A DNA stretch of 64,000 nucleotides from Fistulifera solaris (taxonomy: Eukaryota > Bacillariophyta > Bacillariophyceae > Naviculales > Stauroneidaceae): positions 1,550,001 through 1,614,000 of the forward strand of contig AP026123.1 of assembly GCA_030295235.1 (NCBI GenBank), in the 5' to 3' direction. A model generated the notes under the pieces. The model had not been told where the DNA came from. It did no database searches and saw only the letters and a list, made by a program, of their open reading frames with translations. Position numbers and translations under genes: made by a program. Positions 36,074-47,612 of the stretch are shown here, piece after piece. Numbering within the stretch: the stretch's first letter is position 1; every line of letters begins with the position of its first letter.

Positions 36074-39000
36074 TCACATTTGCAAACCACGAACAATCTG
36101 AAGGATGCGGAGAAAATCACGATTGCGATGAATGTGCGTTCCCAAGTCGATCCGCTTGTTGATTGCACGAGTTAGTTCTTCGATAACTCGGGGTAAGTGC
36201 TGTCGAATCTCCCGGGCGGGTGGGTTCAGCGATAGCGCAATCTCTTGTAACCATAGTAGTGAAATTTCCATCTCTTTGTCATTGTTCGTCGCATTGATCA
36301 CTTGAGTCAAGTGCTGCATGATACAGAGCAAAATCAAAGCGGACAATTTTACTTTTTCACCACTAAAGACGGCTGTAATGTCAGCCTGTTGACAACATAG
36401 AAATGTGAATCGATAATCGGCAGCCGTGAGAGCCAAATTGAAAGCTTCCTCGTACTTCCGAGCAGCACAAAATTGAACAATTCCATTGCGTATCTCATCG
36501 GGTGACTTTTTTGGGCGGTGACGTGGTCGCAGGTGAACTTGCAGCTCGTTGCTGCGTTTCTACAGTTGTTCGTAGGCTTTGCATTTCCGTCGTCAATCGG
36601 GCTACGAGCTCGGTCATGCGAGTCATCTGAGCCGACATGGCGTCGATCTTGTTGTCTCCGTTATCTTTCAACGGAATCATGGACTGCTCAAGCTGATCAG
36701 ATACTTGTTTGAAAACGAGTCCCATTGTTGATTCCAAAGCGGGAAGAATAGCCGTCTTGACGGTGCTCTGGAATGCTGCTCGAAGGACAACATCTGCATT
36801 CTCCGCCACCGCTGATGATAGTTTGTTTGTCTCTTGAGCGCTCATTTCGCGTTTGGAAAGGTCAGAAATGGAAGCCATTATTGGACGAAGTACCACCTTG
36901 TTCACGGCGTCATTGACAGCCTTCTCTACGAGCGGGCCTAAAGATGCTTGGATTTCTTCCCTTACCAGACGTCTCAGATCATCCCCGTTACCAAGCTGTG
37001 TACTCATCGCGACGGTATCCCGGTTTTTGGGTGTTTTGCTACGACCGTCCGCTTTTGCCTTTCCCATTTCATCTCCTCGATTCGAGATCGTAGGAGTTGC
37101 CTCTCGTGTTGTTGTTGAAGTGAACAAGGCACTCAGGATTGAAGCGTTATCACTAGGCGCAAGCATGCTGTTTGCGGTGATAATTGCAGGGTCCTCTATT
37201 GGCGGTGGGATGTTTGTCGAAGTGATGATAGCTGGGTCGATTGGAGGTGGCATGTCCGCCGCAACAATGATAGCCGGGTCGATAGTCGGTGGTGGTGGCA
37301 GAGCGACGGGTGGTAGCTCGACAGCTTTGCTAGCACCTAAGGGCGGCAGCGATGACGGCTTTTCGGCCGCTAGACTTCCCAGCCAATTCGAAAAGGGGTT
37401 GGTTCCATTTGACGCTCCGCCGATAATTCCCGGAGGAGGGGGACGCGTAGAAGCATCAGGAGCTATATCAAATTCTGGTTCCTCATCGTCGTCGTCGTCG
37501 TCGTCTTCAACGTCGTACTCTTCGTCAAACCGTAATACTCCATCATCGGATCCAACATCCGACACATGAGCAGAATGCACATCCGTCCAAAGTCGCTCAA
37601 CTCGAACTCCATCCCAAGGGTCGACCCACTGGGAGGGCGGCGGAAGCAGCATAATACTTCTCAACGAAAGATCTTGAGCAGCTGAGCTCTGAAAAGCAAA
37701 AATTTGAATATCATAGTAGATAAGATTGCTTGACGACAGATCTTCGTCGTCATCCGTACTGATACTAGAAGCCTCCGTTCGTACCTGCCATGAGTACGTC
37801 GGAAACTTACACCGAAAGGGCACAACATAGTCACAGCCTTCCAGTACCAAGTGGTTTCCCTCCGACTGGCCTAGCTCACTGCTCCAGGTACCCTTCAAAT
37901 GCCAAGCAAAATTTTTCCGGCCGTGCGGTCGGCCATGACAACCATCGTCGAAGGTGGCGCTTTGGAAGGAACACCAGTCGGTGTGAGAGGCGGAGGTAGA
38001 ATATAGCAAGCATCAACCAAGTAAGAGAGGGATGGATTCTCAAGACCAAATACCTGTAGCCGAGACGGCTGTTTTCCGTCGGTTGTGAACGGAGACCATA
38101 AGGTGATGGTCGAGTTTTGCGCACTAGCCGTCAAGAAGCAGCGGGTCAATCCCGTCGCCCCAGAAGAGTCGCGGGAGTGCGTGTGAGGCAAAAATAGACA
38201 TCTGGAAACAGAGCCATCCTCTTGAACACGTCCCAATGCCGTTGCACTCGCATGAGGGTCACCTTGCATGGCCTCTGGTTTCTTCCAGTCGTACAAAACA
38301 ACGCTCCCTCCGTCATACGCCGCCAGCATGTGTCGTTCCGCAGTCCGAGACCACGCGAGGTCTGTCAAATTACCCCTGCTCCTTTGATTTGAACTGCGCC
38401 TTCTTTGATGCAAAATTCAGAGGCAAAGGTGCATACATAATGACCTGCCTCTGACCTGACCGAATTGATCGATTGCGTGCTAACATGGGTAGCAACGACC
38501 GTGTTATCTTGGTTTGTATGAATGACACACAGTTGCTAAATAGCAAGTAAAACGCGTTAGCGAAGATATCTTGACTGAAACTTAGCAAGGCATGACTTGC
38601 AGACTTACATTCATATCAAATGGATGCCAAACGATTCGCAACATAGCAAAATGTTCTGTTTTGAACTCAAGTAGAATCTGATAATTGATGATAGGTCCCT
38701 GTTGCGATAAACGACTGACAATGAGCGAAGATTGCTGACATTCTAAGGTAGGACCTCCGACACTGGCAAGCATATCATCTTGATTGAAAAACTGAACATC
38801 CGTAATGCGCTGTTTCGCGTGCTCTCGAATCAGTCCTCTCGCGCCAGATTTCTGGCGATCCATGATACGTAACATTCCCGTCTTGACAACATACACAACG
38901 AACTTTCGATTGGTCTGCAACAACGAACCGTTGATCACGTCATCGAACCTTCGGGCCTCAAAGGACGAGACGATATCGGCTTCGGCTTCTTGCGCATCGC

Positions 39001-39082
39001 ACTCCTCGTCATTGAACCATACGCGGACAGGGCTGCCGGCGGAGGATAGCGGCAATGGTGTTGTTCCAGCAAGTGACTCCAT
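36074..39082 (-). CDS. EDC4: Enhancer of mRNA decapping 4 (EDC4/Ge-1)-like scaffold; one intron, three frame breaks
   Basis: The N-terminal half is WD40-like (KFVVYVVKTGMLRIMDR, ITDVQFFNQDDMLASVGG, RIVWHPFDMN, LTDLAWSRTAERHMLAAY, GSVVLYDWKK). It is followed by an acidic stretch encoded by a GAC/GAT run, a Pro-rich linker, a Ser/Met-rich helical region and a C-terminal all-helical domain (FNLALTAADYRFTFLCCQQAD...ELTRAINKRIDLGTHIHRNRD). This order is that of EDC4/Ge-1, which holds DCP2 and DCP1 in P-bodies. The intron is 38536-38608 (73 bases), joining HPFDMN to QLCVIHTNQD. Frame slips lie near 38373-38376 (missing G), 37908-37911 (missing T) and 36507-36512 (extra A). Corrected length about 978 residues, shorter than the animal protein. 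Confidence 0.82.
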
Positions 39083-39667
39083 CCTTTTCTCAGTTATTTT
39101 AAAATACTAGATGCAAACAATGATATCCTTTCATGTCGATTTTAGTTTCAGAAGAGGGCGACTTTCGCGACACTCACCGTTTGAGAACACAGGCCATCAC
39201 CGGATGGACAGAAGGACGAAGCGCTAGGTATGAAACGAGCTCAGCGCTTTGCATAGCTAAGTAATGAAGATAATTATTAGTCTTCCTCTTAATGATTCAC
39301 TATGAAACTTTATTTGTTGAGAGATGCTAAATGATGATTGTCGAAACATGCGATTCGGACTGTAATTGGCATTTATGCAACGCCATTTTCCCGTGAGCCG
39401 TGAGCCGTGAGGGGACACAATAGTTGTCGTCTTTTGTTAAGCTTTGGCTATATATGATTGCTAAGAAAGCATTCAATTTGCTATGCGCACACTCAAATAC
39501 GCTGCGTGACTTTTGTGACGAAGCAAACACAGCAGTGTCAAGTCGAGTGGCGAATAACAAACGTGGAGTACTGTAGTTCACAAACCGCATGGGGACAAGC
39601 GAATCAATTAAGCCATCAACAAAAACAAAATATAAGACATGAACCAATTCATAATGTTCCTATAAAG
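39083..39667. other. Intergenic region, no gene seen
   Basis: About 585 AT-rich bases between the EDC4 start and the 3' end of the uL16 gene, both on the minus strand. It includes a short duplication GAGCCGTGAGCCGTGAGG at about 39394-39411. No coding frame recognised. Confidence 0.4.
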
Positions 39668-40321
39668 TTAATCCTGGCCAGCCAAGTAAAGGGCGCTCTC
39701 TTCCAGAGGTCCACGGCGGTTGTGTACCTTGACAATGTTTCCGTCCGCCGACAACTCTCCCGAACGGCGCATTCGTACGTAGTCTTCACGAGGATAAGCA
39801 GTGAATCCCCACTTAAGACTCTTTAGAATCTTCTGGCGACCAGCAAACTTAAACTTTCCTCGGCGGATGGCCTCAATCACATGTGGAGCGTGATTGTCCT
39901 TGGATCGTACCGAAATCAAGATTTGTCCGATATCGACACGGGCAGCAACACCAATGGGCTTTCCGTAACTGTGACGCATACCGGACGACAAGCGATCGGC
40001 ACCGGCACAACTCAACATCTTGTTGGCACGGAGAACATGGAAGGGGTGAGCACGGATACGAATGTGGTAGTTATCCTTTCCAATGTGCTTCGTCAAGTGC
40101 TTGTTGATGGCAACACGGGCGGCTTCCAAAGCCTCACTACTAATCTGCTGCTTTTCGTCGCAAACCAAGTGAGCTACGAAAGGGAACTGATCTACCGGAG
40201 CCTTCTTGGCACCCGTATCGAAAATACGGATCTTCGAATCGGGCACACCTCGGCAAAAGCGCGACTTAATGTACGGCTTGTTCTTTTGGTAGCGGTAGCA
40301 ACGAGCAGGACGACGACCCAT
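39668..40321 (-). CDS. RPL10: 60S ribosomal protein L10 (uL16)
   Basis: This intact 217-residue uL16 starts [17 protein letters not shown] and contains the invariant [20 protein letters not shown] and [13 protein letters not shown] segments. The C-terminus is [14 protein letters not shown]. uL16 completes the P-site and tRNA corridor of the large subunit. No intron. It is one of the few highly conserved genes here without any frame break, and serves as an internal control that the reading of the strand is right. Confidence 0.97.
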   Translation of the reverse strand: MGRRPARCYRYQKNKPYIKSRFCRGVPDSKIRIFDTGAKKAPVDQFPFVAHLVCDEKQQISSEALEAARVAINKHLTKHIGKDNYHIRIRAHPFHVLRANKMLSCAGADRLSSGMRHSYGKPIGVAARVDIGQILISVRSKDNHAPHVIEAIRRGKFKFAGRQKILKSLKWGFTAYPREDYVRMRRSGELSADGNIVKVHNRRGPLEESALYLAGQD

Positions 40322-40670
40322 GGTTGAAGCGACGAATCAAGAATATAAAGAATAATAAAAGCTCGTCAATCGTAGGACTCGTTTCCCAGACACAGAGCAA
40401 CTGACCTCGGATCAACTTCGACGACGAGAGAAAGTCCCACAAAACCGACGTAGGCCCTGGTACAATTTTGACGTCGGAGGAACAAGTACATCGGTAAAAG
40501 GTAAAGGGACGACGATCAGACGGAGATGACATCATCATGCATGCATAAACACTAACGCTAAAAGCTACACTCTTTTCTACGTAGTACATTTCAGTAAATT
40601 TACTCCGAGTAATTGCTAAACAACATACACAGGAGCATTAGATAATATCGAATTTTTATTTGCATGAATA
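40322..40670. other. Intergenic region, promoter side of uL16
   Basis: About 350 bases upstream of the uL16 gene (-), following the 3' end of the plastid-targeted gene. A long pyrimidine/purine-rich stretch and ATG-free leader are all I see. Confidence 0.4.
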
Positions 40671-41891
40671 TCATGGGTGAAGACGCGGTGATCGCCTGGC
40701 AGCATCGTCTTCCGAGTTGATCTCGCGGCGTCCCATGCACCCTACTTCCATTTTTCCGAGGATCCTATACTCTATAGCCACTCCTTTTATAGTCTTGCAG
40801 CAAACACCACCGTCCTTGGTCAGAGCAACATCTCCTTTGTTTGAAAGACGGAGTTGTGAACGTTCGGGGTCTTTCTGTCGAGCGCGCTCGACATCTTTCG
40901 CCGCGCTTTCAATCCTCTTTCGTAACGACCACTGCTCTTTCAGTCTCTTTACGTGCTCTATACTGAAGAGACGAGTATCATTATCAATCTGTTGTCGCAA
41001 TGCCTCATACTGCATAACAAGGTCATGGTAATGTTTTGCCAAAAGATCCTTTACTGCGTGCGAGTGCGGACTAGTGGAAAAGTATCCACAGGTGCCATAA
41101 ATTCGTCCAGCAGGGACAACGACGTCGCTCTTGTGATCTTTGAAGGTAAGATCCTCATCTAGAGTGATGTAAAATCGTAGGATATCGGTCCCGGCTGGGC
41201 CTTGTCCTCTGGCAACTTGAAAAATTCCGGTAGCATCGACCGGAAGAGCTTGTCGGCCAACGCTGTGCGATCCGACTCCAGATGGAAACACAAAGCCGTC
41301 AACAACCTTACAAACTTTGGTAGGTGCTGAAGAGGTCATAAAGAATTCATCCGATGTAGCCGTAAATTCCGGTGTAAAGTCCAAAACAACTTGAAATCGT
41401 AGTCGATCTCCTGACGCTCCCCACTCGGGGGGCATCCATGTTCCTTTCTCACGTCCGATGTTGAACGCTATTTTCCAGCGGGTATCTTCAAGAAGATCTA
41501 AAGGAGCGTGAATGACAGATTCAAGTTCTTTCTTTTGCTCTTCTAGAATGGGTAAGGTTTGTTTCTCCACCGGTTCCTCGAAGAAGGCATGTGATTGGAC
41601 CGTCGGAGGCGGAGTCAATTTCAAAGTTTTGGACGGAAGCTCCGACCGTCCCTTTGTTTCGCTCTGCTTATGCTGCATCTCCTCCATCTGATGCTCCAGA
41701 GCTTCGAGTCGCTTCAAGGCTTCCTTTCTCATTGCCTCAATATCTTCTCGCATCTGGTCTGTTTGGGGAGATTCTTTCAAGCTCGCTGGCAGGGTCAATG
41801 TGGTTCGTCGCTGTGGTAGCGACGAAGGTAGCCATGCGGACGAGAAGAAAGGGATTACGGCAAATAGGTTAGTGAGTAACAAGATCTTCAT
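40671..41891 (-). CDS. Plastid-targeted protein of unknown function
   Basis: This intact 406-residue frame starts with a signal peptide (KILLLTNLFAVIPFFSSA) and continues WLPSSLPQRRTTLTL. An aromatic residue directly after the predicted cleavage site plus a Ser/Arg-rich stretch is the diatom plastid signal. A coiled coil (about 45-75, MREDIEAMRKEALKRLEALE) is followed by a globular region with DTRWKIAFNIGREKGTWMPP and PAGTDILRFYITLDEDLTF. A second basic helical region ends in a conserved-looking GGVCCKTIKGVAIEYRILG. I do not recognise the domain. Confidence 0.75.
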   Translation of the reverse strand: MKILLLTNLFAVIPFFSSAWLPSSLPQRRTTLTLPASLKESPQTDQMREDIEAMRKEALKRLEALEHQMEEMQHKQSETKGRSELPSKTLKLTPPPTVQSHAFFEEPVEKQTLPILEEQKKELESVIHAPLDLLEDTRWKIAFNIGREKGTWMPPEWGASGDRLRFQVVLDFTPEFTATSDEFFMTSSAPTKVCKVVDGFVFPSGVGSHSVGRQALPVDATGIFQVARGQGPAGTDILRFYITLDEDLTFKDHKSDVVVPAGRIYGTCGYFSTSPHSHAVKDLLAKHYHDLVMQYEALRQQIDNDTRLFSIEHVKRLKEQWSLRKRIESAAKDVERARQKDPERSQLRLSNKGDVALTKDGGVCCKTIKGVAIEYRILGKMEVGCMGRREINSEDDAARRSPRLHP

Positions 41892-43140
41892 GTTGGCTGT
41901 TGTTTATTTTTATATGAATGTTTTGGTTTGACAATTTGATGGATCGTTGCTCGTCGTTTGCCGTGCAAAAGGCTGGCTTCTTTGTGTTCTTCGAGTGCAC
42001 TTTCCTCGTTTTCACGGTTTCATGGGTTTGCCAAGGTTTGCGATTGCGATTTGCGATCCTGACTTCAGTGAAATCCAACCAATCAGCAGTCAGCATTTTG
42101 ATCGGCTGACCAATCAAAATGGAGCAATACGGTTTACGGAGTATGTGGCAAGGCGAAGTACATTCTCGTACAGTCGTTTAAGTCACACTACGATGAAGTG
42201 TAAGAACGCTACGACCATGGAATGTCAAACCTGTACTCTAATGCGGTTCCGTAATGGGAAGGGGATGTGTGCAATGACTCCTCCGTAGTTTTGCAGATTT
42301 CTTTTGTTCTCTTCCGACTAGACATGTGACTTTTCAAAATTTTCGTGAAAGTCAAGTGAAAGTAAAGTCAGTGGCCTTCAAGTGAAGTTTGCAGTGAACA
42401 GTGAACTAAGCAGTAATGAATTACTATCGTGTTTTGTGTAAGAAACGGTGTCGCACTGAGCTTATGAAAGTTAGCCCTTTCCCTCTCATCCCTAATCTAC
42501 GCAGTCCTACGTACATTTACGTAGGTTGGGTACTTCAAGTGAACTCACCGAAGTCTCAAGTAAAGTGAAAGTAAAGTAAACTTCAGGTGCTCAAGTGAAG
42601 TTGCAAGTTACAGTGAAAAAGCCACATGTCTACTTCCGACATTAGGTTTTACGCCTCTTCAGCTACGAAGAGGGAAGAACAAACATTTGCAATTGTTTCA
42701 ATGAAAAGCAGCCTGAAATCTTGTGTTGACGATTATTATTTTGGGCACTCCAGTCATGTATCAGGATATTTCCGAGCTAGACTGCTACCTTAACGTTCAT
42801 TTTGTTAGCTCGATATGCTTGATTTGTCGTAAACTTAATAGCATTACCTTTAGCTTTATTTGCAATGCATGTATCGATTCATTTTGTCGAAAAGCCTTAC
42901 AATCACCGATTTACTATAGACAAAGTGTTGTAACACGAAAAATCGAGTTGCACGGTGTGTAAATAATTTTTGAGCGTGATTTTCTGCGAGTGCGTAGGCC
43001 GATGCCGATGTAGAAAAAGTACGAGAGGACTGTCCGTTTGTACGAGAATTCTTAGCAGCTATTTTGGCCACGGCCAGACGGGGTCGAGTGAGTAGCCTCC
43101 TTACTCTTACAGTACCTCTTACCTCTTAAGGTTTACTGTT

Positions 43141-43460
43141 ATTGCTCTTTCCTTGCTCTTTGACTATAGACCCAAATTGTGATTTCAACTTTATCAAGAC
43201 TAAATTTCAGTCATGAATAAATATTCTTCCGAGCCACACTGCTAGACTAATTTATTTGTTTGCTTTCGTTCTGCTATTTTCGTAATCACCACTATCTCTA
43301 ACAAGATGCAATTACATCCAACAACATTTGCAATGCGCGCCCCGATTCGTTACGTCGAAAGTAGTTGCCGATCCGATCTCGTCACTTTTTACTGTAGACC
43401 TCAGATGTAGGCGGATTCAGACCACGACTGAATTTCATTCATGGATCTATTTCAATTTAA
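43141..43460. repeat. Dispersed X/Y repeat, second locus
   Basis: Module Y (AGACTAAATTTCAGTCATGAA at about 43198-43218, and ACGACTGAATTTCATTCATGG at about 43424-43444) flanks module X (GCGCGCCCCGATTCGTTACGTCGAAAG, about 43336-43362; cited in parts). Following TTTACTGTAGACC matches the TTACTGTAGTCC seen at 33.24 kb. Order and spacing agree with the 33-kb locus. Confidence 0.7.
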
Positions 43461-44222
43461 GTCGGGCTTCGATCTTCCTAAAAGTCTTTAGGCTCTTCGC
43501 TGTGGAGCGATCAGCGATGTAACTTTTGACTGTACCACACACAAAACAACCATCGTTAACACGCTCACAGAGACCAGACACGCATTACGCGAACTTAATC
43601 CGTAATCTTACCAACCACGTGACGTGGACGTGGACTACTATGCTTTTTTTGTCGCGGAGAGGCTTTCCGCTTTCCGCTTTCCCTTGTCTTTGTTCATGAT
43701 TGCTGTACAATGACCAGTCCCAGGTCCCAGTCCCAGGCTTAAGAAAGCCTCGACCTGGAAACCGGAACTGAACCTAGAGACCCTAGGGACCCTCTCTAGA
43801 GAAGCTCAAGGCTCAAGGCCAGCTCGCAGATCGCACAGGATCGCAGACACGCAGACCACCGAACTTTATGTTTGGTCTTGCAAGGGGCTTGGATCTTGGA
43901 CCTTGAACCGTTATTCTTCGGTTCTTCATGGGTGCAAGTGCAATTAGCAATGAAGCAATGAAAGGTGTACGATGTACCACGGTGTTTTTCCTTAGTTTCC
44001 TTGGTTCTTTTCTCTGTTCTCTTGTTCTCCTCCGTTGTCAACTGTCAAGTGTCAATTCCTCACGCAAAAGCCGAAACGATAAACATCTGTCTAACATCTC
44101 CGATCTCCGCGATGATCGATGATGGTTGATGGTAAATGGTAAATGGTCACACTTATACCTTATACGTACACGTCACATGGTGCATGCATGGTAGATGCTA
44201 GAGCGTTTAGACGTTGGACATC

Positions 44223-44303
44223 TGGAAAGGACGTTAAAATTCTGCCTCTCGGTACAAGTTTCTACGTAGCCTACGGTGAGGCAGAATTTTAACGTCGTTT
44301 CCA
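44223..44303. repeat. 81-bp inverted repeat with 26-base arms
   Basis: The arms 44223-44248 and 44278-44303 are reverse complements except for one position. The inner 19 bases, starting GACGTTAAAATTCTGCCTC, pair perfectly. The loop is about 29 bases. Such a stem could be a small foldback element, a hairpin RNA precursor or a slipped duplication; no flanking target-site duplication is obvious. Confidence 0.75.
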
Positions 44304-44908
44304 TGAAAATGATGATTCACGCATTATTTACTTGTTATCCCTGGTACTGTACTTGTTACGAAGTGTTCTCTTCACACTACTTCATACTTCACCCTTCACC
44401 CTTCACACCTTTCATTTTCACCTCTCTTGTTGACATCACACTGTGATGTCAACATCACACACATAGTTTACTGTTTACTCTTACTTCTTTAATCTTTACT
44501 CCCGAGAGTCGCGAGTCGAGAGTCGAGAGTATAACCGTGAAGCGTGAAGCCGTGAAGGTTTTTTCATCAATTATGCATTATGCATCAAACACAGATCCTG
44601 ATCACCGCCGGCGCCGGCCGCCGGCAGTACTACTTCGGCTGTAGGGAACACGGAAGAATAATAATAGACAAAGAAAGTACAACCAAGTAGTGTAATTTTC
44701 CTCCTCTGTGTCAGATGTCAGTTGTCAGTTGTCAGTTGTCAGTTGTCAGGGTACCACGTACGTAGTACAGTAGGCGCTTTTGGCTTTCCGCTTTCCGGAT
44801 CTGTGTCCGAGAAAAGCATTCGTCTTCCGCAGTTTCGTCATCATTCATCATTCCTTCATCATAAAAAAATCTCGTCTTTTTTACCGCACGCAAACGAAGG
44901 ACAGCGCC

Positions 44909-47142
44909 ATGGGACGAATTACTCTTTTCACTTCGCCCGACACATACTCGGTCTTCGTCAAGAAGGAACTTGACAAGCGAGGACTGCCGTTTCAAGAAAT
45001 CAATCTCGCAGCTTACCCCTCGCGGCGCATCGACCTTGAATCTCTCACCTCCAGCTCTGCCGTACCTCAAGTCTTCTTCAATACGAGGCACGTCGGTGGA
45101 ATCAACGAAACTTTGGAGGAACTGAAGAAATGGGACAAATGTACTCGTTATGGCTCGCTTTTGGAGCGTTACGAGGCCCAAATTGGCAAGATGCCCGACC
45201 CCAAGGACAAGCGACTTTCCCTACCAGCAGAGAACGATACTCGGAGAAATAGTTTTACTTCCGATCTTTACCTAAGAGAACGAGCTGTATTGGAGCTACC
45301 AGATGGAACGCTGACAACTGTTCTAGATATCACGGAAAAACTTCAAGATGCTTTGCCAAGAGGCGAACACCGGTACAAGGACACTCTCTACCTCAATGCT
45401 TTTACAGGTAAAGAAGCAGTTGATGCGTTTCAAAACACCTAAACCTTTCCAGGAAAGGTGCGGTTGCTTTGGGCCGAGGATTGCAGAATGCAAACGTTCT
45501 GCATCATGTCTACCCAAGCATCAGTAACAAGTATGATTTTCAAGACTCCGCCGATGAAATCTTCCGCCTTCAATGCTTTAAGAGTCCCGACGTGCTTAAC
45601 TCGTACCGCATCTGGGATGAGCCCGTCCTACACGATGACTTCAAGCTTGTATCAGACATGGATCGGATGCTTACCGTCATGGAATTGAGCAGCATGGACA
45701 ACGAAGGGAAATTTGATTATTTGGCCTTGGCTGAATCTGACTTCCTTCCGGCCTTTGGAAGAAGCGACGTGCCAGCTCCAAAAAATCGAAATCAAGGACA
45801 TGGAAGAAGCCGAAAAGAAGGCCTTTTGTATCAATGTATACAGATTGATGATGCGTTATGCTTTCGTTAAAGTTGGGTCATTTACAAGCGCCGCCGACAA
45901 AAGTCCTTTCTCCGACAGGTTAAATTCAATATCGGGGGTCGTCTTTATTCACTTCAAGAATGGGTTGACGGAATCCTTCGATGCAACCGCAAGTCGTCGG
46001 CAATGTCGAGAGCTCCCTTCGGCAGATTAGATTCACGGAGACGAAAGTACCCCTTGTCCGATTTAGATAACCGAATTCATTTTGCCTTGAACGTTGGTCC
46101 AGCTTTCGCGTCCACTGGCAGCCTACCATTCTCGCAGTTCACGCCTACCAACGTCGACGAAGAGCTCGATATTGCTGCGCGCATCTTCTGCGATGATGAT
46201 TCCAATGTATCGATCTCCGTAGAAACAGGAAAGGTCCGCCTCGGGCATGTTTTTTCTAGGTATCGCAGCGACTTCGCCAAGTCTGACAAAGGATTGTTGG
46301 AAAGTATATCGGCGAACCTCACCGGCTACAAGGCGTTGAATATGAGAAAGGTTATGTCGTCGCGGTCCGGAAAGGTTGTATTTGACGATATGAAGCTCGG
46401 CAACAGTGCGGCTAACTCTCCTGTCTACGACGCACATGCAGCTAAGACAGAATTCAAGGGTCTCATTGCTCGTGTCACGCATCGATTCCAAGCGCCCAAA
46501 AACCCGGAGAACGAGCGAAGTCGTATGATCACACTTCGTGAGTTGAATCTTCTTGACACACTTCCGGATGAGCGCTTCGACCGTATCACTCGAAAGGTAC
46601 AAGAAGAATTTGAAGCACCGGTCGTTCTAGTGTCTCTCATGGATGACGAGCGCAACTGGATGAAATCGTCTCAATGGGTATTCCCCGGTGAATGCCCGAA
46701 AGAATCACCTCGAGAAATTTCTTTTTGTGGACATGCCATCAGTACGTGCACTGACGATATCTTTATGATCCCTAACACGTTAGAAGATGACCGCTTTGCT
46801 GATAATCCCTTGGTGACTGGACCACTCGGTGTTCGATTCTATGCGGGCTTCCCAATTCGAGTTCCCTCTTTTGACGGATCTGAGCCGGTGACCTTGGGGA
46901 CACTCTGTATCTTTGATGTGAAGCCTCGCGATCTGTCGGACACACAGGTTGACAAGCTTCGCGAATACGGATCACTCGTCCGCAAAGAGATTGTTCGACA
47001 GGGTCGCCCGGGTACCTATGTAAAGAAAGCCGGTAATTCGGCACATCATGGCCTGCAATCGGTGACAACGTCGCGCTCGGGTGTATTGTCGAATCGCATC
47101 AAACCAACGCTCCGGTCTTTTGTTTTTTGTTTAGCCTTTTGA
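44909..47142 (+). CDS. Glutaredoxin-DEP-DUF547-GAF multidomain protein; three frame breaks
   Basis: ATG 44909 (MGRITLFTSPDTYS) opens a glutaredoxin-like domain whose CxxC is replaced by SPDTYS. QVFFNTRHVGGINETLEEL matches the glutathione side. A DEP-like domain follows (YLNAFTGKEAVDAF...AVALGRGLQNANVLHHVY), then DUF547 (AFCINVYRLMMRYAF...DGILRCNRKSS...LSDLDNRIHFALNVG) and a C-terminal GAF domain (RELNLLDTLPDERFDRIT, FCGHAIS, FADNPLVTGPLGVRFYAG). Glutaredoxin-DEP-DUF547 is a known eukaryotic combination; the GAF tail suggests small-molecule sensing. Frame slips lie at 45433-45436 (missing A), about 45741-45745 (extra base) and 45963-45965 (missing G), giving 744 residues. The lost CxxC argues against ordinary thiol-disulfide chemistry. 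Confidence 0.85.
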
Positions 47143-47276
47143 ACTTTTACGCGACTGTGAGGGCACCTGTGACTCTCGGTGTCATTCTGATTAGTTTTTA
47201 AAAAAAAATAAAAAAAATTAGTTGCTGTTTTATCCTTTCCACAACTCCACAACTCTTCGATTACTCTCCTTTTACA

Positions 47277-47497
47277 GTGGTCCAGAGAATCTGGCTGGGC
47301 CTGCAGTATTATCAAGTTTCCAGGAAATCTGGGTGAGTGGTATTTACTAAGTCCAGCCTGCTGTAATTTCACGTTTCCAGTAAATCTGGGAGTGTGATAT
47401 TTACAGTGGTCCAGAAAATCTGGACCTGCAATATTTTCACGTTCCCAGGAAATCTGGGGGCTTGGTATTTACACTGGTCCAGACAATCTGGACGACG
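47277..47497. repeat. Palindromic minisatellite array 3, inverted relative of array 2
   Basis: About six CCAGAAAATCTGG-type dyads (for example GGTCCAGAAAATCTGGACC) alternate with spacers TTTTCACGTTCCC and GGTATTTACA, with a period near 35-38 bp. Array 2 read on the opposite strand has the same dyads and spacers. It lies between two plus-strand genes, about 120 bases before the Listerin start codon. A run TTAAAAAAAAATAAAAAAAAT at about 47198-47218 precedes it (poly-A-rich, likely 3' end region of the previous gene). Confidence 0.85.
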
Positions 47498-47612
47498 ACT
47501 TACTTGCGACGATCGATAATAAAACCAGATGCACACTCACTCAATATAACACCCACACAAACGACTTCTTCATCTTATTACAATCCGAGAACGTCTCAAC
47601 AATTCGTAAAAC

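Larger units (their letters stand above)
41892..44908. other. 3-kb gene-free region rich in short duplications and inverted repeats
   Basis: No coding frame here is convincing. Contents: AAGTGAA/AAGTAAA word clusters (42335-42620); X/Y dispersed repeat (43141-43460); a stretch of slipped word pairs such as CCCAGTCCCAGG and CCGTGAAGCGTGAAGCCGTGAAGG (about 43680-44560); an 81-bp inverted repeat (44223-44303); a 25-base CRE-like dyad (44429-44453); a GC palindrome GCCGGCGCCGGC (44607-44618); and a 7-bp tandem TCAGTTG (44718-44749). A frame at 42856-43071 (-) opens with a serine-rich stretch but lacks support. Confidence 0.6.

Noticed and set aside
36853-37569. 238-codon plus-strand frame rich in Ser and Gly opposite EDC4
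   Set aside because: Its Ser run and GGG stretches are the complement of the EDC4 acidic run and Pro-rich linker; no start context or homology.
40671-41891. Plastid-targeted unknown considered as a fibrillin/PAP lipocalin
   Set aside because: DTRWKIAFNIG is suggestive, but the rest of the fibrillin pattern is not visible, so no family is assigned.
42856-43071. Minus-strand frame opening with a Ser/Ala-rich stretch as a small gene
   Set aside because: The second half is AT-rich and unlike protein, no homology is recognisable, and it sits beside repeat sequence.
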